DNA of 64,000 nt from Vibrio ishigakensis (GCF_024347675.1 NZ_AP024881.1:2170001-2234000), one strand, 5' to 3'; shown: positions 28,387 to 37,290, numbered from the stretch's first letter. The notes: generated by a model not told the origin, from the letters alone. Numbers and translations: made by a program.

Positions 28387-28904
28387 TGAATCAGAAAACT
28401 GCAACTGTAATACTTGTCCTTTCTGCAATCTTTAGTGGCTGGTTGTACTGGGGAAGTGATGTAAAGATTGAGCAAATCCTAACCTCTCGCGAGTGGCAGA
28501 CCAATATGAATACCTTCATTGTGTCTGACCAAGCAGACGATGCTATCGGTCCGCTAAGCAAGGTTCATATCACGTCAAACGTAAAGTATCTGCCAAATGG
28601 CGACTACCTGCGTGAGTCGCGCATGCAGCTATTTAATGAGAACAAAGAGGTGTCTCTAACCATGAGCATTTCTGAAACTGGTCGTTGGGAGCTAAGCGAT
28701 AACTATCTGCTTATCGACCCTAAAGAGTTTAAAGACTCTTCAACCGCCGATTCTCAAGACTTTACCGATACCCAGCTACGCATGATTAAACAGGTATTCA
28801 TTACCGATGCGCAGCAGAGTCGCCGAGTGGATATTGTTAATGACAATTCCATACTGCTGACTAGCCTAGGGCACGGCTCTCGAGTCTTAGTATCAACCCC
28901 ATAA
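28386..28904 (+). CDS. toxS: ToxS, periplasmic partner of ToxR
   Basis: Single-pass inner-membrane protein whose periplasmic domain stabilises ToxR and helps sense bile. It is 172 residues, with a membrane helix at about 6-23 and the family segments REWQTNMNTFI, YLPNGDYLRES and GRWELSDNYLLI. It is translationally coupled to toxR (TAATG junction) and ends at a strong terminator, so toxRS is a two-gene operon. Confidence 0.96.
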   Translation: MNQKTATVILVLSAIFSGWLYWGSDVKIEQILTSREWQTNMNTFIVSDQADDAIGPLSKVHITSNVKYLPNGDYLRESRMQLFNENKEVSLTMSISETGRWELSDNYLLIDPKEFKDSSTADSQDFTDTQLRMIKQVFITDAQQSRRVDIVNDNSILLTSLGHGSRVLVSTP

Positions 28905-28930
28905 AAAAAGGAGGCTCAGCCTCCTTTTTT
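28904..28930 (+). terminator. Rho-independent terminator of toxRS
   Basis: AAAAGGAGGC, TCA loop, GCCTCCTTTTTT, immediately after the toxS stop; A-rich on its other side, so it can also serve yfcE. Confidence 0.93.
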
Positions 28931-28958
28931 GTTTCTCTTGTACCGTCCTAAAAAGAGT

Positions 28959-29504
28959 TTAGATGTGAGTGCTTGCCAACACATCTCCCTCAAAGCTCAC
29001 CACCTTGAGTTCTCTCTCTTCTAAAACACCAAAGCTTGCTACATTGCCGCCTTTAGGCAGAGTCACTGAGCCTGGGTTAAACAGGATGTAGTCACCCATG
29101 CTCTCGGCCACTGGAAGATGAGTATGACCATGTGCCAACACATCGCCCTCATTTAATGGTGGCAGTCTATCTTGGTTATATAGGTGGCCATGGGTTAGGA
29201 ACAAGCGCTTGCCGTCCTCTAGCAATACCTGGGCGAAATCACTGAGGACCGGAAAGTCTAAAAGCATCTGATCCACTTCACTATCACAGTTGCCACGCAC
29301 TGCGATGATCTGGCGTTTATATTGATTTAGAAGTTCGGCCACCTTAGCGGGAGCATAAGCTTCAGGTACCGGGTTACGTGGGCCGTGGTTTAGAATATCC
29401 CCAAGCAGGATAAAGTGCTCAGCACCGCTCTGTTTGAAGGCAGCGATGGCTTTTTCGGTAGAGGCTAAGCAGCCATGCAGATCAGAGGCGAAAAACAGCT
29501 TCAT
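28959..29504 (-). CDS. yfcE: YfcE-type metallophosphodiesterase
   Basis: Calcineurin-like phosphoesterase of the MJ0936/YfcE group, active on phosphodiesters in vitro; cellular substrate unknown. It is 181 residues from ATG 29504. Metal motifs in order: FASDLHGC, LGDILNHGPRN, VRGNCDSEVDQML, THGHLY and HGHTHLPV. I prefer the start giving MKLFFASD, because homologs begin there and GAG lies 9 bases upstream; an ATG three codons earlier (29513) is possible. It is a lone gene convergent with toxS. Confidence 0.9.
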   Translation of the reverse strand: MKLFFASDLHGCLASTEKAIAAFKQSGAEHFILLGDILNHGPRNPVPEAYAPAKVAELLNQYKRQIIAVRGNCDSEVDQMLLDFPVLSDFAQVLLEDGKRLFLTHGHLYNQDRLPPLNEGDVLAHGHTHLPVAESMGDYILFNPGSVTLPKGGNVASFGVLEERELKVVSFEGDVLASTHI

Positions 29505-29567
29505 TAATGACATCTCTAAGATTTGAATTGCGGTGATTTTAGCAAGCGCACAAAAGGGAGACCAGAA

Positions 29568-29978
29568 TTACTGGTCGCTCGCAAGCACCATGCCTTTTAT
29601 CACTATATTGTTATAGCTCACCATACCAAGGATTCGACCCTCTTCCACCACAGGAGCGCGGCTAACCCCAAAGCGCTCGAACAATCTGGCACAATACTTT
29701 ACGTTCATATCTGGAGATACACATAGCGCAGGCTTGCTCATGATCTCATACACATTAGTGCGAGCCGGTGCTCGATTCTTAGCTAACACTTTCTTAGCAA
29801 TATCGTTCATCAGCACTAAACCATACTCATCCTCATCATGCCTTTTATCCACGATGAGCGCCTTGACCTGATTCTCCCTAGCAATACCTATCGCCTCTTC
29901 CACCGTCATCAAACCATCCACTATGGCGTAGGTATCCGACATAACTGTCCTTACTTTTCGACTGCTGTGACTCTTCAT
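29568..29978 (-). CDS. CBS-domain pair protein of the DUF1538 operon
   Basis: A 136-residue cytoplasmic protein made of two CBS motifs (about 22-68 and 84-132; the second includes ALCVSPDMNVKYCARLFERFGVSRAPVVE and GRILGMVSYNNIV). CBS pairs usually bind adenine nucleotides and gate a partner enzyme or transporter. The start overlaps the stop of the P-II-like gene (ATGA); a later Met (MSDTYAIVDG, start 29942) is an alternative. It is the last gene of a four-gene overlapping operon with two DUF1538 membrane proteins, which makes it a likely regulatory subunit. Confidence 0.85.
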   Translation of the reverse strand: MKSHSSRKVRTVMSDTYAIVDGLMTVEEAIGIARENQVKALIVDKRHDEDEYGLVLMNDIAKKVLAKNRAPARTNVYEIMSKPALCVSPDMNVKYCARLFERFGVSRAPVVEEGRILGMVSYNNIVIKGMVLASDQ

Positions 29979-30325
29979 AGCTCTTTCTCAACCACCTTAG
30001 TTAAACTGGCTACCTGATGGGCAACCCCAACCGCATCCTCAATATCTAGCTGAACCGCGATGCCCTGCCCCGGCTGTTCATCAAACTCAGCGACATGACT
30101 TATCTTCTCCAGAATCTTTCGCGCCAAATGCTCCTCAACCACAAACAGCAGCACATCCTTTTGCACTTCGAGGCTAAGACCTAGAAAGGTTTTCTTTTTA
30201 TTCAGCCCCTCACCTCTGGCGTTATTGATGACGGTTGCACCAGTTGCACCCGATTCTCGAGCCGCATCCAATACCGCGTCCGTGCGACTGTCATCGACAA
30301 AAGCCAATATCAATTTAAAACGCAT
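29975..30325 (-). CDS. P-II-like signalling protein of the DUF1538 operon
   Basis: A 116-residue protein with the GlnB/P-II ferredoxin-like fold pattern: [33 protein letters not shown] and later DVLLFVVEEHLARKILEKI. The T-loop region is short and reads GEGLNKKKTFLGLSLEVQ, without the GlnB tyrosine that is uridylylated. It is therefore a divergent P-II-like protein, not GlnB or GlnK. Its start overlaps the end of the upstream DUF1538 gene by 11 bases. By analogy with AmtB-GlnK it may sense a small molecule and act on the membrane pair. Confidence 0.85.
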   Translation of the reverse strand: MRFKLILAFVDDSRTDAVLDAARESGATGATVINNARGEGLNKKKTFLGLSLEVQKDVLLFVVEEHLARKILEKISHVAEFDEQPGQGIAVQLDIEDAVGVAHQVASLTKVVEKEL

Positions 30326-31112
30326 TGGAATCCTCCTTGTTTGGCTGACGCCTTGCTATCCAATTAGTAATTTGTGCATATCCCATGACGCTTATCATGG
30401 GAAATAAGCTGGCAAAGGCGATAAGCCCAAAACCATCAATCAAAGGGCTCCGCCCCGGTACCGTCGAAGCAAGCCCTAGCCCAAGAGCGGTGACTAGTGG
30501 CACGGTTACCGTAGAAGTGGTTACCCCCCCCGAATCATAAGCAAGGGGCACTATCATGGGTGGTGAAAAGTAGGTTTGAATGATTACCACCAAATAGCCC
30601 ACAATGATGTAGTAGTGAATAGGGTCACCCTCGACGATTCGATAGCAACCTAAAGTGATGCCAAAAGCTACCCCGAGCGCCACCGCGAACCTGAGACCAT
30701 TCACCTTGATACTGCCCCCAGAAACCTGATTTGCCTTCATAGCCACTGCTATCAAAGCGGGCTCAGCTACAGTGGTGCTAAAGCCAATACAGAAGGCAAA
30801 TAGATAAACCCAGTAGTAATCAAACCACATCAAGCTCCCAAAATCGGTGATGCGCACCTGCTGCAAAAAGCTCGGCATAGTCAATTGCACCGCCATCATC
30901 TCCCCTAGCGGGAACAGCGCAAGCTCAAGCCCAACCAGAAAAAATGAAAGGCCAATGATGACCAATACAAATCCCATCAGAACCTGTTTGAGATTAGCTA
31001 TCGGTCTTCTAAGTACCGCGACCTGAAAGCCGAATAGGATCACCGCGATGGGAATCACGTCTCGAATGGTAGATAAGAAGACATCTAGCATTAGCTCGAT
31101 CATGTCAGCCAT
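30315..31112 (-). CDS. DUF1538 membrane protein, second copy
   Basis: Polytopic inner-membrane protein of 265 residues, about seven helices. It shares two motif blocks with its upstream neighbour: [18 protein letters not shown] and [23 protein letters not shown] recall a report of paired DUF1538 proteins from Halomonas (called UmpA/UmpB) acting together as a cation/proton antiporter; not checked here. Its start (MADMIELML) overlaps the stop of the first DUF1538 gene by 13 bases; the ATG at 31103 is an alternative. Confidence 0.85.
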   Translation of the reverse strand: MADMIELMLDVFLSTIRDVIPIAVILFGFQVAVLRRPIANLKQVLMGFVLVIIGLSFFLVGLELALFPLGEMMAVQLTMPSFLQQVRITDFGSLMWFDYYWVYLFAFCIGFSTTVAEPALIAVAMKANQVSGGSIKVNGLRFAVALGVAFGITLGCYRIVEGDPIHYYIIVGYLVVIIQTYFSPPMIVPLAYDSGGVTTSTVTVPLVTALGLGLASTVPGRSPLIDGFGLIAFASLFPMISVMGYAQITNWIARRQPNKEDSNAF

Positions 31113-31825
31113 ATCCCGTAAACCATGACAAACACCATAGGAAGCAAGGAGGCAAAGGCAATCAGTCCAAAGCCATCCAGCAAAGGGTTGCGCCCCTTGA
31201 TTGCCGAAGCAAGCCCAACCCCAAGGGCGGTAACCAAAGGCACTGTAATGGTTGAGGTAGTCACCCCACCGGAGTCATAGGCAATACCAATAATGCTCGC
31301 TGGGGCAAAGAAGGTCATTATCACCACCAGCGAATAGCCACCGATGATCATCATATGGATTGGCCAGCCTTTTATGATTCGAATTACTCCTAACAAGATG
31401 GCGCACCCCACCGACAGAGCAATGGTTATGCGAAGACCCATCGCATACTTTTCCATTCCCTCTTCACTTGCCGCTATCTGTCCTTCTTCAGCGGCCACCT
31501 CTGCGGCCTCCCAAGCCACTGCAGTAAGGGCGGGCTCGGCTATGGTGGTGCCAAAACCCAGAGCAAAGGCAAACAACAGCAGCCAAAACAAGCTACCTTT
31601 GCGGGCGAAGGTCTGCGCCATGCTCTCGCCTATAGGGAACAGCCCCATGTTGAGACCGAGTACAAACAAGGTCAGACCTAGAAGAACTAAAAATAAGCCA
31701 CTGAAAATAGTGATAAAATTAGGAAGAGGCTGCTGTAAAATGACCAACTGAAAGAACGCCACCACAAGGATTATGGGGACGAGGTCTCGGATGCTGCCGA
31801 TAAATGATCGTATAAAGGCCTGCAT
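31100..31825 (-). CDS. DUF1538 membrane protein, first copy
   Basis: Polytopic membrane protein of 241 residues from ATG 31823-31825, with motif blocks [18 protein letters not shown] and [22 protein letters not shown]. The glutamates and the SGGVTTST loop are candidates for an ion or substrate path. An acidic segment (about 107-122, [18 protein letters not shown]) between helices is absent from the second copy. The frame can be extended to a TTG at 31843, but GAG lies 6 bases before the chosen ATG. It heads the overlapping operon with the second DUF1538, P-II-like and CBS genes. Confidence 0.85.
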   Translation of the reverse strand: MQAFIRSFIGSIRDLVPIILVVAFFQLVILQQPLPNFITIFSGLFLVLLGLTLFVLGLNMGLFPIGESMAQTFARKGSLFWLLLFAFALGFGTTIAEPALTAVAWEAAEVAAEEGQIAASEEGMEKYAMGLRITIALSVGCAILLGVIRIIKGWPIHMMIIGGYSLVVIMTFFAPASIIGIAYDSGGVTTSTITVPLVTALGVGLASAIKGRNPLLDGFGLIAFASLLPMVFVMVYGIWLT

Positions 31826-31999
31826 AGCAATCTCATTGGTCAAAAAGTGCGTACTTTAACTATGGTTTATATTCACACGCCTCGATGTGACATCGGGCGC
31901 GAATTGAAGGTGTAAACCAAGTGCAAAATCAACCCATTGCCGGATGCTTCTATACTTGAGGCATTGGCTTATCTCAATCTAGTCTTTGAAGAGGATTCA

Positions 32000-32905
32000 A
32001 TGCAGATACTGATCACAGGTGGTACAGGTTTTATTGGCAAGGCTCTAGTTAAGCAGCTCATTCCTAGTCACGTCACCGTCTTAACCCGAAGTGCTGACAA
32101 AGCGCGGGCTCAGTTCAAGCACCTCAATAGCAACACCTATGACCTGATTGAATCCTTAAATGAATTGAAAGACCTCAGTGCCTTCGATGCCGTAGTTAAC
32201 CTAGCAGGAGAGCCTATTGCTGACCGACGTTGGTCGAGCCTGCAAAAAAAGCGCATCTGTGACAGTCGCTGGGACGTGACCGAGAAACTGGTCTCTTTAA
32301 TGCACGCCAGCGAGACTCCACCCAAGGTATTTATCAGTGGCTCGGCCGTGGGTATCTATGGCGACCAGCAGCACAATACTGTCGACGAACGTAGCGAGTA
32401 TCCCGAGCAAGGCTTTCCACATAAGGTGTGCGCGCAGTGGGAAGAGATCGCCATGCAAGCGCAAAACGATCAAACTCGTGTCTGCTTGCTCAGAACAGGG
32501 ATCGTATTGGGATCAAACGGCGGCGCTCTAGGCAAGATGTTACTGCCTTATAAACTGGGGCTCGGAGGACCTTTAGGTTCAGGTAAGCAATATATGCCTT
32601 GGATCCATATCCAAGATATGGTTCGCGCCATCCAGTTTTTAATTGAGAGTCCACAGGCGCAAGGCGTGTTCAATCTCACCGCACCTCATCCCGTGCCCAA
32701 CAAAGAGTTCAGTCAGACCCTTGCCAAAACCTTGTCTAGACCTCACTTCCTGTTTACGCCTCAGCCTATGATGAAACTGCTGATGGGAGAGTCGAGCTGC
32801 TTACTATTCGATAGCGTGAATGCAAAACCAGTCAGACTCACTGAGATGGGGTTCAAATTTACCTATTCGCGCTTGCAACCTGCTTTGCAACAGATCCTTA
32901 ACTGA
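32000..32905 (+). CDS. yfcH: YfcH-type NAD(P)-binding epimerase-like protein (TIGR01777 family)
   Basis: Extended short-chain dehydrogenase of about 301 residues; substrate not known. It begins MQILITGGTGFIGKALVKQL with the GxxGxxG nucleotide loop, has VVNLAGEPIADRRW and a VFISGSAVGIYG segment typical of the family, and a C-terminal DUF1731-like tail. AGAGG lies 5-6 bases before the ATG; a longer frame from 31937 lacks a ribosome site. Divergent from the DUF1538 operon. Confidence 0.9.
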   Translation: MQILITGGTGFIGKALVKQLIPSHVTVLTRSADKARAQFKHLNSNTYDLIESLNELKDLSAFDAVVNLAGEPIADRRWSSLQKKRICDSRWDVTEKLVSLMHASETPPKVFISGSAVGIYGDQQHNTVDERSEYPEQGFPHKVCAQWEEIAMQAQNDQTRVCLLRTGIVLGSNGGALGKMLLPYKLGLGGPLGSGKQYMPWIHIQDMVRAIQFLIESPQAQGVFNLTAPHPVPNKEFSQTLAKTLSRPHFLFTPQPMMKLLMGESSCLLFDSVNAKPVRLTEMGFKFTYSRLQPALQQILN

Positions 32906-33017
32906 TCCACAAACTGAAAAAAATTTGCTGTTTATTTCTTGACGCCATAAAAGTGTAATAAAACGTGTGCATTATGTACGCATCCACGGTTATTTTGTTA
33001 TCGGTGTCGGAGACAAC

Positions 33018-33083
33018 ATGTCTTTAAACAAGCTTAACTGGTTAAGCGTGGGGGTTGTGCTTCTCGTTATTGTTTTGCTATAG
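33018..33083 (+). CDS. Putative 21-residue hydrophobic micro-protein or leader peptide
   Basis: ATG at 33018 opens a 21-codon frame. The peptide starts MSLNKLNWLS, continues with eleven residues that are Val, Leu, Ile or Gly, and ends in TAG. A strong ribosome site (CGGAG, 5 bases spacing) precedes it, and a structured terminator follows 28 bases later, so it looks like a complete small transcription unit. It is either a single-pass membrane micro-protein or a branched-chain-residue leader peptide. No ilv or leu gene follows (the next gene is cnoX), which argues against a simple attenuator. Unrecognised. Confidence 0.55.
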   Translation: MSLNKLNWLSVGVVLLVIVLL

Positions 33084-33108
33084 CCACCATACTCAAATAT
33101 CCAGACCA

Positions 33109-33146
33109 GAAACCCAGCGTCACATTTGTGAATTAGCTGGGTTTTT
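33109..33146 (+). terminator. Structured rho-independent terminator after the micro-ORF
   Basis: AACCCAGC (33111-33118) pairs with GCTGGGTT (33136-33143), followed by T residues. An inner TCACA-TT-TGTGA hairpin sits in the loop, and outer CCAGAAAC / GTTTCTGG repeats (33105-33112 and 33149-33156) could form an alternative longer stem. Confidence 0.8.
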
Positions 33147-33224
33147 GCGTTTCTGGACGCTTGAAATTTCAGGATTTAGCCCAATAAATTATACAGTTAT
33201 CTTAATTCACAGCAGAGACTCATA

Positions 33225-34079
33225 ATGCAGGCACAACTTATCGTCGAAATGAACCAAGAGAACTTCCAACAGATCCTTCAAGGTTCAATGGAAACACCAG
33301 TACTGACCTACTTTTGGGCTCCAATGAGTCAAGAGAGCGCCGAACTCCTCCCACAACTGCAACACCTTACGCAGCAATATGCCGGCGCCTTTACCCTAGC
33401 AACACTGAACTGCGAAGTAGAGCAAAACATCGCAGCGCAATTTGGTATCCAAGCCCTACCGACTATCGCTCTGTTCGATCAGGGTCAAGCCGTGGATGGT
33501 TTAGGTGGTCCTCAGCCAGTTCAGGCAATTGAAGAGATGCTGAAAAAGCACCTTCCGAGTCGAGATGAGCTTAACCTAAAGCAAGCGCTAGGCCTGATGT
33601 CTGAAGGGGAGCACGCGCAAGCATTAGCTATCTTCAAAACCCTACCTGAAGAGCTCCAAGCTCAGGGTGAGGTAAAGCTCGCGATAGCAGACTGCCTACT
33701 TGAAGGTCAGCAGTTTTCTGAAGCCGAGGTTCTGTTGCAGAAGATCCCTCTGGAGTATCAAGACAACTACTATAAAGGTCTAATTGCTAAGCTAGAGCTT
33801 CATGCACAAGCGGCAAACAGCCCTGAGATCCAAGCCCTAGAGCAGCAGCTGGCTCAAGATGAAACTAACGCTCAGATCGCAAACGACCTGGCCCTGCAGT
33901 ACCATCAAGTTAACCGCAGTGAAGAGTCTTTGGCTCTTATCTGGTCGTTTATCTCTAAAGACCTAAATGCACTGGACGGCGAGATGCGTAAAACCTTTAT
34001 GGATGTACTGACCGCCCTCGGTCAAGAGAACAGCACCGCCAAGCAATATCGCCGTCAGCTATACTCAATCCTATACTAA
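33225..34079 (+). CDS. cnoX: CnoX (YbbN), thioredoxin-like co-chaperone
   Basis: Holdase that protects proteins during oxidative stress and hands them to GroEL or DnaK. It is 284 residues: an N-terminal thioredoxin fold (1-110) and C-terminal TPR-like helices (about 115-284). The thioredoxin CXXC is replaced by Ser35-Gln-Glu-Ser38 in WAPMSQES, so it has no dithiol redox activity; the E. coli protein keeps one cysteine there as SXXC. A TTGAAA/TAAATT promoter-like pair lies in the spacer after the micro-ORF terminator. Ends at its own terminator. Confidence 0.93.
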   Translation: MQAQLIVEMNQENFQQILQGSMETPVLTYFWAPMSQESAELLPQLQHLTQQYAGAFTLATLNCEVEQNIAAQFGIQALPTIALFDQGQAVDGLGGPQPVQAIEEMLKKHLPSRDELNLKQALGLMSEGEHAQALAIFKTLPEELQAQGEVKLAIADCLLEGQQFSEAEVLLQKIPLEYQDNYYKGLIAKLELHAQAANSPEIQALEQQLAQDETNAQIANDLALQYHQVNRSEESLALIWSFISKDLNALDGEMRKTFMDVLTALGQENSTAKQYRRQLYSILY

Positions 34080-34118
34080 ATGACGTATTCCCCTGTTAAT
34101 TGGGGCACAGCTAGAATG

Positions 34119-34145
34119 AAAAGGGGCGTTTAGCGCCTCTTTTTT
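34119..34145 (+). terminator. Rho-independent terminator of cnoX
   Basis: AAAGGGGCG / CGCCTCTTT stem with one G-U pair and a following T run. Confidence 0.85.
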
Positions 34146-34260
34146 GTATCAAGTCATTTGCATAACAGATTGATTATTATTACAAATTAATAACTGAGAC
34201 ATATTTTTGACCTTAGGTTGAAGGTATAGTGGATGCTTAATTCCAATTAAGGGAACTCTC

Positions 34261-35178
34261 ATGGATTCAACTCTAATCACGATTGCGGTGTTTATTGTAC
34301 TGGCAGTGGTATTCATCATGTCAGCGGTCAAGACCGTACCTCAAGGTAGCAACTGGACTGTGGAACGCTTCGGGCGCTATACCAAGACGCTTCAGCCTGG
34401 CCTAAACCTAATCGTTCCGTTCATGGATACCATAGGTAATAAAATCAATATGATGGAGCGCGTGCTAGATATCCCAGCACAAGAGGTCATCTCAAAAGAC
34501 AACGCCAACGTTACTATCGATGCAGTGTGCTTTGTGCAGGTTATCGATGCAGCGCAAGCAGCATATGAGGTTACCGAACTGGAACATGCGATTCGCAACC
34601 TAACCCTAACCAATATCCGTACTGTGCTTGGCTCAATGGAACTTGACCACATGCTAAGTCAGCGTGACCTTATCAATACGCGCTTGCTGTCTATCGTGGA
34701 TGAAGCCACCAACCCTTGGGGGGTAAAGGTGACTCGTATCGAAATTAAAGACGTTCAACCACCAGCGGATCTAACTGCGGCCATGAATGCGCAGATGAAG
34801 GCAGAGCGTAACAAGCGTGCCGAAGTTCTAGAGGCAGAAGGTGTGCGTCAGGCAGAAATCCTTCGCGCTGAAGGTCACAAGCAATCTGAAATCCTTAAAG
34901 CCGAAGGTGAGAAACAAGCGGCTATCCTACAAGCTGAGGCCCGTGAACGCGCTGCGGAAGCAGAAGCTAAAGCAACAAAAATGGTATCTGATGCTATCGC
35001 TCAGGGTGATATGCAGGCTGTGAACTACTTCATCGCCCAAGGCTATACTGATGCCCTTAAGAGCATAGGTCAGGCTGAGAATGGTAAGATCGTTATGCTG
35101 CCACTTGAGGCTTCAGGTTTAATGGGTTCTGTTGCTGGCATCGCTGAGATGTTTAAATCAGATAAGGCTCAATCGTGA
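34261..35178 (+). CDS. qmcA: QmcA, SPFH/band-7 membrane protease modulator
   Basis: Stomatin-like protein, 305 residues, forming membrane microdomains and linked to FtsH. An N-terminal membrane helix (about 4-23) is followed by the SPFH domain ([24 protein letters not shown] onward). A long alanine/glutamate coiled coil (about 180-245, repeated AEGxxQ units) leads into the paraslipin C-terminus. It overlaps the next gene by four bases (GTGA), the standard qmcA-nfeD pairing. It follows cnoX, also its neighbour in E. coli. Confidence 0.95.
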   Translation: MDSTLITIAVFIVLAVVFIMSAVKTVPQGSNWTVERFGRYTKTLQPGLNLIVPFMDTIGNKINMMERVLDIPAQEVISKDNANVTIDAVCFVQVIDAAQAAYEVTELEHAIRNLTLTNIRTVLGSMELDHMLSQRDLINTRLLSIVDEATNPWGVKVTRIEIKDVQPPADLTAAMNAQMKAERNKRAEVLEAEGVRQAEILRAEGHKQSEILKAEGEKQAAILQAEARERAAEAEAKATKMVSDAIAQGDMQAVNYFIAQGYTDALKSIGQAENGKIVMLPLEASGLMGSVAGIAEMFKSDKAQS

Positions 35179-35627
35179 TCGAACTTCTTTCACAGATTAA
35201 TCACTGGCACTGGCTCGCATTCGGGCTCGTGCTACTTTGTGTAGAGTTACTGGGCACAGCAGGCTATTTTTTGTGGCTCGGACTTTCTGCCCTTATCGTT
35301 GGGGCACTGCTCTCTGTCCTACCTCTAGGTTGGCAGATGCAGTGGATGAGCTTTGCCAGCTTTAGCTTAGTAACGACTTGGCTATGGTGGCGCTATCAGT
35401 CGAAGCGCGACAATAAGGCACATCAAGATTCGACACTCAACCAAAGATCGAAGCAGTTGGTTGGTGAAACCACGGTTCTAGAGAACGATTTTGTTGAGGG
35501 TCGTGGTCGCATTAAGTTGGGTGACACTTCATGGTCGGCTCGCTCTGATACTGAGATCAGCGCAGGCACACGCATTGAGGTGTACAAGGTCGATGGCATA
35601 GTGCTACACATCAGGCCAAAGCAATAA
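35175..35627 (+). CDS. ybbJ: NfeD-family protein, partner of QmcA
   Basis: A 150-residue membrane protein with two to three helices (about 13-77) and a C-terminal OB-fold domain (about 92-150) with the family segment [17 protein letters not shown]. The GTG start overlaps the qmcA stop, so it is translationally coupled. NfeD proteins act with SPFH proteins in membrane organisation; no protease domain is present, so it is the short form. Confidence 0.9.
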   Translation: MIELLSQINHWHWLAFGLVLLCVELLGTAGYFLWLGLSALIVGALLSVLPLGWQMQWMSFASFSLVTTWLWWRYQSKRDNKAHQDSTLNQRSKQLVGETTVLENDFVEGRGRIKLGDTSWSARSDTEISAGTRIEVYKVDGIVLHIRPKQ

Positions 35628-35635
35628 CAAAACGT

Positions 35636-35666
35636 AAAACGCTGAGTAAATACTCAGCGTTTTTTC
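35636..35666. terminator. Bidirectional terminator between ybbJ and the LPMO cluster
   Basis: A 13-base-pair stem AAAACGCTGAGTA / TACTCAGCGTTTT with T runs on both strands. Confidence 0.9.
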
Positions 35667-35696
35667 TCGCCATTCTACTCCAATAAATAATCTTCA

Positions 35697-36167
35697 CTAA
35701 TCCAAGGTTTCCCTAGTTATCTTTAACGTCACTTCTTGGCTTGGCTGACCTTTCAACACCAAGGTGTAGCTACCCCACTCATGAGTATTGATGTGGGTAA
35801 TCGTCATCTTTGAACTGTCACATTGCTGGTTATCAATATCTGCCCCTAAAACATCAGCACCCGCAATATCCATATCAAGCCCCTTACTATGAAAAACAAT
35901 TAGCTTCTCATCCCAGTTCTCGATAGAAAGATCTAGATAAGCCTCACCGGCTTTGTTCAAGGTCGTAGCGATGGAAATGGGTTCAGTCACGCTTAGGCTC
36001 ATTTGAGCCGCCTCATCGGCTGTATTTGCTACTTTCCAAGGCTTAGCTATCAGCTCACAAAGCTGCTGGTATTGCCGAGCAAAAAACTCATTTCTGGCAC
36101 TATCGTCTGCTAACACCAGACTCGGTGACGCCAACAACAGACCAATCATTATTTTTGATAACTTCAT
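35697..36167 (-). CDS. Secreted small protein of unknown function in the LPMO cluster
   Basis: 156 residues with a clear signal peptide (MKLSKIMIGLLLASPSLVLA, likely cut after LVLA). The mature protein has two cysteines (QLCELI near residue 37 and NQQCDS near 116), three tryptophans, and a strand-rich C-terminal half (TITHINTHEWGSYTLVLKG). I do not recognise a family. It starts 13 bases after the di-heme gene, so it belongs to the same transcript as the di-heme protein and LPMO. Roles worth considering: substrate or partner of the di-heme enzyme, or a copper or electron carrier; none is shown by the sequence. Confidence 0.75.
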   Translation of the reverse strand: MKLSKIMIGLLLASPSLVLADDSARNEFFARQYQQLCELIAKPWKVANTADEAAQMSLSVTEPISIATTLNKAGEAYLDLSIENWDEKLIVFHSKGLDMDIAGADVLGADIDNQQCDSSKMTITHINTHEWGSYTLVLKGQPSQEVTLKITRETLD

Positions 36168-36180
36168 TTCTAATTAAATC

Positions 36181-37239
36181 CTATCTATCACATAGCGATG
36201 AGTCAGCTTGCTCACAGAACGGAGAGTTAAACGGGTATCTCGTCCAGTCCCTGTCAATGGACAGTGCATTCAAGAAAGCAAGCAGTGCTTCTCGCTCCCG
36301 TCTAGTTATTTGAAACCCGCTTACCCATTCGCTCTTTGCAGGGTGTGCTCGACCATCTCCTTGATTTGTTCCATAGGTGAGCTTGCGCCCTCCCCTGGCA
36401 TAAAGGTCCAGTAACGATTCCAAGGATTGAATGCTACCATCGTGTCCCCAAGGAGAGGTGTGCGCTACGTTGATCAAGGAGGGGATACGAAACTTGCCAT
36501 TGTCTTTTTTCTTTCCCGAATGCCCCTCTAGACCAAGTTGACCCATGGGGTAACTTGGAAACCCTTCGGCATCCAGCGCGCCATACAATCCCGTGTTCCG
36601 AAAAGGCTCTTGCTCGTCGCTGGGGGTATCGAACAAGACACCACCATGGCACTTGGAGCAGTTTAGCCTGTCACCAGAGAAGAGTTGCCACCCTAACAAC
36701 TCTTGTGCACTAAGAGCCTTGTGTTGACCCTGCTGATAGCGATGAACACGAGTATCTTGGCTTTGAACAAGGCTTAAGTAGTCCTCGAGTGCGGTAGCAA
36801 CGCGCTCAATTGTTACCTCAGAGTCCCCAAACCCTGTCTCAAACATTGCTAGATATAAGGGCTTACGACTTAGCCGAGCTACCAAAAGCTCTACAGTCAT
36901 ACCCATCTCTAGGGGATCAACAGAGAACAGAGGGTTTAAGATGGCTTGCTCTAGCTCAGTAGCCCTTGGATTGGTCTGTGAAAACTGACGCCTATGAATG
37001 ACATTGAGCAGAGATGGGGTATTCAAAGTGCTTGGCTTACCATAAATATCTATGGTTTTGTTAAAGGTATTACTCCAGCCGTGAGTCGGAGAATGACATA
37101 AGGCGCAACTTCGATTGCTATGCAATGACAGTGAGGTATCAAAGAATAGATAGCGTCCCAGCTGCTGTGTGGCGCTTAGCTCACTGCCCCAACACACGCC
37201 ACTGATGATGAGCAGAAGTATGGCGATGTTCACTTTCAT
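36181..37239 (-). CDS. Di-heme cytochrome c peroxidase / MauG-like protein
   Basis: Secreted c-type cytochrome of 352 residues. A signal peptide (MKVNIAILLLIISGVCWGS) is followed by two heme c motifs, CALCH (45-49) and CSKCH (194-198), and the family block KFRIPSLINVAHTSPWGHDGS (about 249-269). This is the CCP/MauG superfamily: peroxidases, or enzymes such as MauG and MbnH that oxidise residues of a partner protein. I start at ATG 37237-37239, which gives a proper signal peptide; a longer frame reaches 37290. It lies between the LPMO and an unknown secreted protein with short gaps (51 and 13 bases). Confidence 0.9.
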   Translation of the reverse strand: MKVNIAILLLIISGVCWGSELSATQQLGRYLFFDTSLSLHSNRSCALCHSPTHGWSNTFNKTIDIYGKPSTLNTPSLLNVIHRRQFSQTNPRATELEQAILNPLFSVDPLEMGMTVELLVARLSRKPLYLAMFETGFGDSEVTIERVATALEDYLSLVQSQDTRVHRYQQGQHKALSAQELLGWQLFSGDRLNCSKCHGGVLFDTPSDEQEPFRNTGLYGALDAEGFPSYPMGQLGLEGHSGKKKDNGKFRIPSLINVAHTSPWGHDGSIQSLESLLDLYARGGRKLTYGTNQGDGRAHPAKSEWVSGFQITRREREALLAFLNALSIDRDWTRYPFNSPFCEQADSSLCDR

Positions 37240-37290
37240 GGTTAAAATCAAGAGAGATAAAGCCACCTGAACACAGGTGGCTATCATCAT

